Below are positions 56,701-64,000 of a stretch of DNA of 64,000 nucleotides, in pieces. Position 1 is the stretch's first letter. Each line of letters starts with the position of its first letter. Origin of the DNA: Owenia fusiformis. Lineage: Eukaryota; Annelida; Polychaeta; Sabellida; Oweniidae. The notes under the pieces were generated by a model. The model made no database searches. It saw only the letters and a list, made by a program, of their open reading frames with translations, and was not told the origin of the DNA. Made by a program: the position numbers and the translations under genes. The stretch is taken from the NCBI GenBank assembly GCA_903813345.2, contig CAIIXF020000002.1:8081555-8145554 (forward strand). Reading direction: 5' to 3'.

Positions 56701-59373
56701 TCGCCATTTTTCAATAACATTTTTAGTTTTTGGGATCATTATTCTCAAAAATTGAAGTCATCTCGAAGCATAAATGTTTCATTATAAATGTTTAGATTAA
56801 GATGCAAGATTTTGATATTGCGACTCAAAAAGTGATCAAACGTTCCTGATGTAAGTTCTTCCCCAATATTCAAGAAACGGAAACCAAGATTTCTGAAACT
56901 TTCTGATTAAACATTTTTGTCCAAAAATTTGGAGATTGTTGGTATTCACCCTGTGACCTGAATGTTATCATAAAAAAAGTTCATCAGTGAGGTACAAATG
57001 AATTGCATTTTGATGCTGATGATTAAGATCTTTTTATTTTATAAATAACTGCCATAATTAAATTAAACCCCGTCAAATACAATCATAGATCAATGAATAT
57101 GTCAATAAAATATGCATAAATATTCAGGATATCCTAGGAGTCACTCATCACAAAATATCAAAAAGCCAAAAGCAAAAGGTAATTGAGGTGCACAGTTGTG
57201 AATTGATTTGAATTCGCTAGATACAAATCAAATGCTTATTAACTTATTAAGATCTGATAGCTGACTACCTTAGTACAGTCCCCTTAAAAAGATTTGCAAC
57301 TTGAAGTCAGCCTTTGGATATTTGTTAAAGCATGTTTATGTTTGTTGATATTAACAAATTCTGTGTTTCTTGAATTCGAAATTATTGCAACTGAGGAACA
57401 GAATTATTAGATTCAAACATAAACAAACTTTAACACATGATCCAATGGAGAATTCAAGTTGCCAAACTTATGGAGGGGGGGGGGTGTAGCCCAATTTTTT
57501 CTGCTTTAAGCTTGTTTGTGATTAAATCACCGAATGATATTGCTTGAATGTTTTTATTTTTATAGTTATACATGCAGTAAATGCAATACTAATATCATGT
57601 TATTGTTGAATTGATTAAATTGAATTGAATTGAATGAAGTATGTGGCTACATCCATGCTTCAAGCGCATTTCATTTTTGAAGTTTAAAGCTAAATAGATG
57701 ATGATTTTTGAATTCTATACTGGCTAGCCCTGGTGTAAACCATCCAGTTTCCACCCCTCTGTTATCTTTATGAGAATGAGTAGAACTATGACATCATCCA
57801 ATTTAGGACGAAAACATGGTCGCAAAATTAACCAGGCATTGTCATTTAAAAAACATATTTTCATGTACTTTGCTAAGTATAAATAATGGTTTGACATGTT
57901 TTGTCAATGAACAGTTTTGGCTTATGCTCTGTTACAGTTTATGCTATTTTTTGATTTAAGCTGTTTCAGGTTGATACTGTTTTTCTAGCTTTTGCTTTAT
58001 TGTTGGTCATTTGTTTTACCATGGGCATTCTATTGAAAGCCCATGCTCTTACCACTCCTTGTTTTGCTTTGTGTGTGTATTTTGTCATATTGAAATTTGA
58101 TATACAGATAAACATTTTTTAGGAATATACAATTCTGTAAGAGGGTAATTTGCTTGATATAGCAAATTGTATCATATTCATAAGGTAATTTATGTTGTAG
58201 GACAATTTCTGTTATAGGACACGTTTTATTTTAGGGCAATATTTGCTTTAGGGTAATTTCTTTTTAAGTGCAATTTCTATCACATGTGCATCTTTATTAA
58301 AGATCAATGATAGAGCATGTATACTTAGAGGTTATGTCACTATTACGTGAAATATGTCTGAGTTCTCCAAATATAGGCTGACCTTGGAAGGTTCCATATT
58401 TTGGCAAGAACAAAGGCATATTTCACGTCACAGTGGCATAACTTATGTGTTCCATACCTTTATTCCCATGGCTACTTTGTATCAATGATGTCACACATCT
58501 TTGTGCGAGTAGAATTTGAAAGATAACATCATGATATTGTCATGGTTATTTAAGAATGTAGTATCAAAATTAGGTAAGGGCCCTAAAGGGGCCTATATCA
58601 GGGAAATTGGGCAATGTCGGTGGACATTGACTTCCATACAAATGCTTTGCTATGTATGTAATACTATCACTATCAGTTATCACACGTTTCAGCATGTGAT
58701 ACAGGAAATATTTCATGAAAGGTAACATTGTATCATCCACGAAAGCGAAGCTTGAGTGGTGATACATTCTTACCCGAGTGGAATATTTCCTGTTCCTGTA
58801 TCACATAAGCGTGTGATGACGATTTTATCACATGTCTTGGAATGTTGAATTGAAGCAATTTGATTTGGTCATTGTGATTGTGTTCAGTACTCTGTACTCC
58901 CGGTAACTATTATATATTTTGTGTCTTGAAAGTTTGTTTTGGAATAATATGATGTCATACTGTTGTATTCGTACTTGTTAGTGAAATAATATGATGTCAT
59001 ACTGTTTTCTTTAGCTACGAAGTGATATCACCAGTGATGTCATATCTTTACCATTGAATTCGTAGTAATACAGCCTACCATATCACATGAAAATCAGTCA
59101 TGTGTCATGTGATACAGAATATTCGTTGTCACAATTGACCAATCAAAATGCCTAGAAACTCCCTAACCATGTGATAAATACATGTATTAAATTATGACCT
59201 TTGATATTGCAGTTGAGGAAGAACCTGCTATGGCTAAAGTAGTTGAAGAGGTCATGGATGAACAAACAGCAGAAGCTGATGAGGAAAACAAAAACAATAG
59301 TAATGATGCTGAAGATGATGAGAAACAACAAGATGAAGAAGTGAAAGAAGAACATGAAAAGACAGATGAATAA
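50733..59373 (+). CDS. TTC29: Tetratricopeptide repeat protein 29, 8 coding exons, 512 aa
   Basis: Coding exons: 50733-50953, 51323-51546, 51946-52134, 52917-53215, 54042-54133, 54436-54559, 55797-56025, 59213-59373. All are GT/AG with matching phases (1539 nt including stop). TTC29 is an axonemal protein of motile cilia and sperm flagella; human loss causes malformed flagella. Landmarks shared with vertebrate TTC29 as I recall it: the block containing LQEGFHQAFSELYALAKEQR, GHCNVGLALEES, YLNGYLEICKAHDDEEG, NQGNIEESIRYLEQFV, GRYDEATDYFSKSYNLSRAL and LTEWKNNRGDE. TPR helices run from about residue 150 to 440. The N terminus is Pro/Lys-rich; the last exon is an acidic, low-complexity tail rich in Glu, Asp and Lys, which makes the protein somewhat longer than the human one. 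The ATG is the first base of its exon. The introns hold a TIR element, tandem repeats and inverted repeats. Confidence 0.95.
52247..52449. mobile_element. 203-bp palindromic TIR element in TTC29 intron 4
   Basis: Ends CAAGGAGGATTGGCTCCCAG and its complement; arms of about 70 bp include gatattctgtcccatatatg. Exact 9-bp flanking duplication TCATATGCT (52238-52246 and 52450-52458). A 9-bp target suits Mutator- or Merlin-type elements. Both arms carry AGGTCA/TGACCT half-sites next to accttt/aaaggt. Confidence 0.88.
53840..54038. repeat. 42-bp tandem repeat abutting TTC29 exon 6
   Basis: tagcattcctgtt recurs at 53918, 53960 and 54002, 42 bp apart, with an older unit near 53850. The last unit runs into the polypyrimidine tract and acceptor of exon 6. 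Confidence 0.8.
54533..55595 (+). repeat. Triplicated 3' edge of TTC29 exon 7, split by an insertion
   Basis: A unit of about 129 bp begins with the last 27 bases of exon 7 (gatctgggggctgtctacaa, then ttctttg), followed by the donor and about 100 intron bases. It occurs at 54533, 54662 and 55469. Copy 2 keeps the donor ttggtatgg; in copy 3 the donor GT has become AT. Copy 2 is interrupted from about 54740 to 55387. Confidence 0.9.
54740..55387. mobile_element. Repeat insertion in TTC29 intron 7
   Basis: Contains two direct copies of a stretch starting cgaagcatttgtat and several inverted pieces around tatgacgtgaaatatgcc. Segment 54950-55293 has an inverted homologue in intron 8 (58318-58665). 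The ends are masked by flanking tatat repeats. No ORF. Confidence 0.7.
56581..56692. repeat. 57-bp direct duplication in TTC29 intron 8
   Basis: acatatgaatttattttgtt occurs at 56581 and 56638, each followed by attttcacag, a possible cryptic acceptor. Confidence 0.75.
56693..58317. other. TTC29 intron 8, nothing further recognised
   Basis: Only a short poly-G run near 57477 and a ttgaattgaattgaat microsatellite near 57615 stand out. Confidence 0.4.
58318..58665. mobile_element. Inverted homologue of the intron-7 repeat
   Basis: Shares, in reverse orientation to 54950-55293, words such as gaggttatgtcacta, gacgtgaaatatg-like sequence and catacaaatgctttg-like sequence over about 345 bp with moderate divergence. 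Confidence 0.75.
58677..58818. mobile_element. Hairpin-forming element
   Basis: tcacacgtttcagcatgtga plus tacaggaaatatt at the left faces gaatatttcctgttcctgta with tcacataagcgtgtga at the right. The region to about 59110 repeats catgtgatac and atgatgtcat words. Confidence 0.6.
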
Positions 59374-61202
59374 AATAATACAGAGACCAGAATATATGTA
59401 AACTCATCATGTGGATTTTGAATTTGCCAATGGAAATTAATGTTTGGTGTTCAAATGATTTGTTATATGTATAATTATGTGATGTAATTAAACTGATATT
59501 ATAAACTTCTCATTTGGTTGACCAAATATTCAAATATTTCTCATTTGCTTGGCCAAGTGTTGGAATTTTACCAATTTACTTGGCCAAATGTTCAATATCT
59601 CATATAAAGCTTGCATTGTATTCCTGTAATGTAGATTCCATCCATTCGGTAGATTAATGGGACTAGATTATAAATTTTTTCCTTGAGTTTAGATTTTAAA
59701 ACTCATCATAATGTGAGACCGAGGAGCCTTGGCAACTTATAATAGCTTCAGTAAACAAGTTATATTCTCATTGAGACATGTCAAACTGGTAAATATCAGG
59801 ATTTTTTATAATTGCTTGACCAGTGCTTAATAACTTCAATTATGGGCATTTTAGTCTCATGATTCTTGAACCAATTAAAGTCGCTTGATCAGCTGACCTT
59901 GATCTCATCTTGATCTGATCTTGCCTGATTTGATTTTGACCCACATCTATCCCAAATGGCCCAATTCTGCTGAATATTTCAACATGACTAGAGCCACAGT
60001 GATTAGATTACATGTACTTAGCTAGCCTTAGCAATATGTATAATAATAGTTAATCAACCACATTTTCTATATTAGTTATCTTTTGATATTGTAATTTGCC
60101 AAAATTATCGCCAAATATATTTTTTATGACAATATTAAAACACTGGATCTATAATACAGCCTTTTCACATAGAGATTTTATTCTTCAAAAAAACCTTAAA
60201 AACTTTTAAAATATAAAAGTGCATTGTAAATCCTTTATTGAACAGCTACCTACAGTGAACATTTTGGAGCTTAAAAGGTATTCATTGTACACAGGTTTTC
60301 GTAGTCTGGCATCAAGCCCTTGTGTATCCCCTCTGCTAAAATCACTCTGCACCTTTGAACGAAAATGAATCACTGGGGGGGGGGGGGGGCAAAGGTTTTA
60401 TGTAAGACTCGAGGTTCACTGTACTGTTTCTATCTACCTCTTAGATGGTTAGAGACCAGGCTGGACATTAACATTGAATTAATAGACTGTAATGCAAACC
60501 CAGAAACAATTGGATCGATAAATGGACAGTAGATGGTCTGTAAAAATATGTACATAAACAATATTGCTGTTGTAAATATAAATATAAATAAAAAGTATAA
60601 TATTGTGATACTGAATGTGATATCTTGTATCTATTATACAATAAGATGGGTGGAGCCATGCAGGAAATTGCATTGCCAAAATTTCAGTAGCGTTATCATG
60701 TTAATGTTTTGTCTCAACTAACCCAGCGAGTTTGCCTCGCCTATTTTAAGACTATGGTTACCCCACCCTGTATTGCTAAAGGAATAGATATTATTATAAG
60801 GTAGCCTGGAACAAAATATTTCCTATCCCACACCTTCAACAAGTTTAGAAAATTAAATGGTTTTCTCTGTGAAAGATTTAACTTTCGTACTTAATTAATT
60901 ATTTTTACTTTATAAAATGTATATTTCTGTTACTAGTGTTTTTGACATTCGTTTTTTAACCGGTGAAATCTAACTTATTAGAAATGACGCCATCCAATGG
61001 TATATAATATCCAGAAATAGTTCTGCTGAGATTGTGAATGTAGGCTAAATGAAATACTAAAATTTGCTTATATTCATTTTTATTTTATTTTTATGGTATT
61101 TTTTTGACGGCGGTTGGCGTCTTTAACAAATACCCAGGAACAAATGGTGGTGACATTTTGCACGTTAATGTCCTGTTTATATTTATCCTCACCCTGTGCT
61201 GA
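59374..61202. other. TTC29 3' flank and noncoding spacer
   Basis: AT-rich. A pogo-like end (ctacagtgaacattttgg ... acacaggttttcgtag) lies at about 60250-60305, and a poly-G tract at 60376-60389. No gene supported. Confidence 0.4.
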
Positions 61203-61448
61203 TCATGATGTCCTCTCAAATACGTGTGTACAGTTATATCGGCAGATATCATATTGCATCAGATAGAAACACACGGTGGGCCTGGGACGATGGGATGGCA
61301 ATTCGTTGGACATGTCCAATCTTAACACATTTTCTATACTATTTTCTGGCAGTGAAATGCCATTTGCTTTGATCACTCCCTGCAGCACACGCCTCTCACC
61401 ACCCCAGGGAATTATAGCCTGGTCCAAATCGCTGTCTTTTTCATCTAT
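61203..61448 (-). pseudogene. Possible orphan coding exon
   Basis: On the minus strand a frame of about 80 codons, ending in a TGA, has a protein-like composition (DLDQAIIPWGGERRVLQGVI, then KANGISLPENSIENVLRLDM). The base composition is richer in GC than the flanks. A weak acceptor-like AG lies just upstream, and no second exon could be joined. I do not recognise the family. It may be an exon remnant next to the pogo-like end at about 61485-61525. Confidence 0.3.
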
Positions 61449-61485
61449 ATTTTCTTTACTTTTATATCACCGTAGACCCAAATGT

Positions 61486-61526
61486 TCACTAGAGAGAGGT
61501 GTTCACTGGGACAGGTTTTTCTGTAG
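61486..61526. mobile_element. pogo/Tigger-like end
   Basis: Read on the minus strand it begins ctacagaaaaacctg and then cccagtgaacacctctct, the same vocabulary as the element at 5999-6163. No opposite end was found nearby. Confidence 0.45.
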
Positions 61527-61694
61527 TTGCGTTGAGTATAATCGATAATTGAAGATCAAAATAAGGAAAATGCCGTCTTAGGCTGTTAGGTAAGGCTAAG
61601 TGAATAACTGATAAACATCATGATAAACCATGACATCTCATTTCTTCTCAGCTCTGAGATCATGTTTCAGGTGAAACAGAAAGATGCGATGAGT

Positions 61695-61722
61695 ACATCC
61701 TACATCCTACATCCTACATCCT
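61695..61722. repeat. Microsatellite (tacatcc)n
   Basis: Four tandem copies of the 7-base word tacatcc. Confidence 0.9.
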
Positions 61723-61882
61723 CTGTGATATTATTCGACATACCGATGCTATATTTTTCTATTGACTATCTTTGTATATTTATATGGTGTCTCGTAAGCC
61801 GATGTCGGCTGTTGGGTTTTTTAATACATGTATTTTACTTGTAATATTTTAGTAAACCTGTGACACAGAAATAAACTATTAT

Positions 61883-63508
61883 CACGGGGTACCATCGAAT
61901 AATTTTGGCAACGTAACGGAGAACGACATTTTACTAAGAAATGGCAATAATTTAGCACAATATATTTTTTAACTAGAGTTCTATTTTGATTTTGACAAAA
62001 GTAAGTATTCCATGCAATAACTATTTCATTCATGAGTTTGTAGGAATTCTGTTGGAACCCAGTTCTAATCAAGTACGAAGTTATTGAAATCGGCGCAGAC
62101 GGACTTTACTCCAAAAGATGGTTTTTCGATTATAACTTTTCACAACATTTAAGTATAGACTTTTGAAAAAAGTACAGAATGGTCCTTATACTTTTGAATA
62201 ATTCTGTTATTTCTGATTCACACGACTCTGATTTGTTTAATTAAAAAAAAGTTTTAAAAATATTACTTAGGAACGTAACCGGAGCTGGGAACGTAACCGG
62301 AGCAGATCAGTTGAATTATTTAATCAAAAAATTAAAATATATGATTTAAAGCACATATACTAATTTAAAAACATACGGGATTGTTCGAATGCGTATTTAT
62401 TACATTTTATTTAAAGAAAAAAATGTATCCATTGTGAAAAATTAAATTTGGTATTTACCATGCATAAGTGCACTTACCTTAGAAAGGCTATCAAACATGG
62501 AGAATGAAGTGATTAAATGTAGTAAGCAAATAATTCCATTTGATTTCACCCATGGTATTTTTTCAGCGAACTATTAGAACCCACTCTGTTATACTAATTT
62601 CGTATATATATACTGTTTATACATACATGTATTATACTTCTAAGACAACTTCTCTTTTTCAGGGGAAATAAAAGCATTTAAATGCTAGATTATTAAAAAA
62701 GTTAGGATACAACGAACTGTATATAGCGTAGGTGTGTTAAGTACTTGTCATGTGCTCAACCAAATCGAATCAACATATGCTTTCTGAAATTCTTCACCTA
62801 ACCCCCCTCCATATAAACGTAAGATGTTTGAGTGAGTGCCCGTTTATTGTTTTATGCAAAACCAGTTGTTTTCCATCTTTGTTTCGATAAACCTAGGCGT
62901 GGGTCATTAAGCAAGTAAGGAAGTGAATGATTTTTTCTAGTTAAACCACAGAACATTGCTTTTCAGTCATTAATAGACAGTGTTCTATAATTCTATCACA
63001 CCAAGTAAGCTGACATATGTTTGTAAATAATATATATGCTTTAAATCATATATTCTATTTTTTGAATTATATAATTCAACTGACCTGCTCCGGTTACGTT
63101 CCCAGCTCCGGTTACGTTCCTAAGTAATATTTTTAAAACTTTGTTTTTAATTAAACAAATCAGAGTCGTGTGAATCAGAAATATCAGAATTATTCAATAG
63201 TATAAGGACTATTCTGTACTTTTTTCAAAAGTCTATACTTAAATGTTGTAAAAAGTTATAATCGAAAAAACATCTTTCGGAGTAAAGTCCGTCTGCGCCG
63301 ATTTCAATAACTTCGTACTTGATCAGAACTGGGTTCCAACAGAATTCCTACAAACTCATGAATGAAATAGTTATTGCATGGAATACTTACTTTTGTCAAA
63401 ATCAAAACAGAATTCTAGTTAAAAAATATATTGTGCTAAATTATTGCCATTTCTTAGTAAAATGTCGTTCTCCGGTACGTTGCCAAAATTATTCGATGGT
63501 ACCCCGTG
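61883..63508. mobile_element. 1.6-kb foldback element with arms of about 470 bp
   Basis: Left arm about 61883-62355, right arm about 63035-63508, nearly identical in inverted orientation. The outer end is cacggggtaccatcgaata; the inner parts carry two direct copies of ggaacgtaaccggagc. Each arm contains the same short ORF (MIRTGFQQNSYKLMNE start, about 65 codons, about two residue differences). The centre of about 680 bp is AT-rich without an ORF. Target duplication unclear. Confidence 0.82.
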
Positions 63509-64000
63509 ATTATTAAACTTAAAAAAAAAACTTAAAAAGTATCAGAAAGTTACTATAGTACACAACAATCGTCACATCCACATCCGTGCACAGAAGAACG
63601 TACTCGCACCCACATTCGTGCATATAAACAGGAACAAACTCACGCATATTTTTACGGTGAATTTTTTATTTGAATGGTAAAATATAATGCAACACATTAA
63701 TTGGGGAGGGCCTGGGCTTTTGGCGCCGTTATACACAATGAAATGTCTTGAAATACTAACAATAACCTACAATAAAAGTACAATACAAACAACTTTCGTA
63801 AATTATAAACAACGTTTTCTGAGTATGAATACTAAAAATAAAATGAAGTAGAATAAAAACAACAACATAAGATAATTTAGATCATCTTCATTTTAGACAA
63901 CAACTTTTCATAAATTATTTTTTGAACAACACTATTAGTTGCTGGCGACATCTAAATGTGCCTGTGTACTCAAGCAGCTACTTAATTTGATTTATTAGCT
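63509..64000. other. Noncoding to window end
   Basis: AT-rich sequence; no exon or element recognised before the window ends. Confidence 0.4.

Noticed and set aside
61821-63516. Two matching ORFs of about 65-83 codons as a gene pair
   Set aside because: They are the two arms of one foldback element and are near-identical by inverted duplication.

Overview
This is a metazoan nuclear genomic window, about two-thirds A+T. It has long introns with GT/AG boundaries, thick minisatellites and many small terminal-inverted-repeat (TIR) elements. The gene set (AADAT, TTC29, a RING/B-box/filamin/NHL protein, a C2H2 zinc-finger protein), an RNase H-bearing non-LTR retrotransposon and frequent acatgta-type words suggest a marine invertebrate, plausibly a mollusc or another lophotrochozoan. 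The taxon is an inference; no sequence here fixes it.

Layout. 0-15 kb holds no gene I can support; it is a repeat field: a TTAA-flanked element, 106-, 96-, 105/106- and 86-bp tandem arrays, and a 20-bp minisatellite of roughly 100 units cut in two by a TTAA-flanked insertion. 15.0-16.5 kb (+) encodes an unrecognised 364-aa single-pass membrane protein. 17.7-27.0 kb (-) is AADAT in 14 exons (426 aa, complete against the human enzyme). 28.0-30.0 kb (-) is a 5'-truncated non-LTR retrotransposon with an intact RNase H domain. 30.6-34.9 kb is a set of nested inverted repeats. 35.5-39.4 kb (+) is a ten-finger zinc-finger gene. 39.9-44.6 kb holds two copies of a palindromic TTAA element, the second carrying two further insertions. 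44.7-47.3 kb (+) is a TRIM-NHL gene. 47.7-50.0 kb has a TIR element carrying an exon-like ORF and a palindromic element with a tRNA-like core. 50.2-59.4 kb (+) is TTC29 (512 aa). 59.4-64 kb is mostly noncoding and ends with a 1.6-kb foldback element.

The genes do not form a pathway: AADAT is a kynurenine/2-aminoadipate aminotransferase, TTC29 belongs to motile cilia and flagella, the TRIM-NHL protein is probably a ubiquitin ligase or RNA regulator, and the zinc-finger protein is probably nuclear. Their common theme is structural. In three unrelated genes an exon edge with its splice site has been copied into the neighbouring intron: the AADAT exon-8 acceptor in a 33-bp array of about 35 units, the TTC29 exon-7 donor three times, and the first donor of the zinc-finger gene. 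AADAT also carries a 68-bp copy of part of exon 12. In addition, TTC29 exon 8 lies between two inverted copies of one repeat.

All exon models come from reading splice consensus and frame by eye, with remembered family sequences as a guide. No alignment or transcript data were available.
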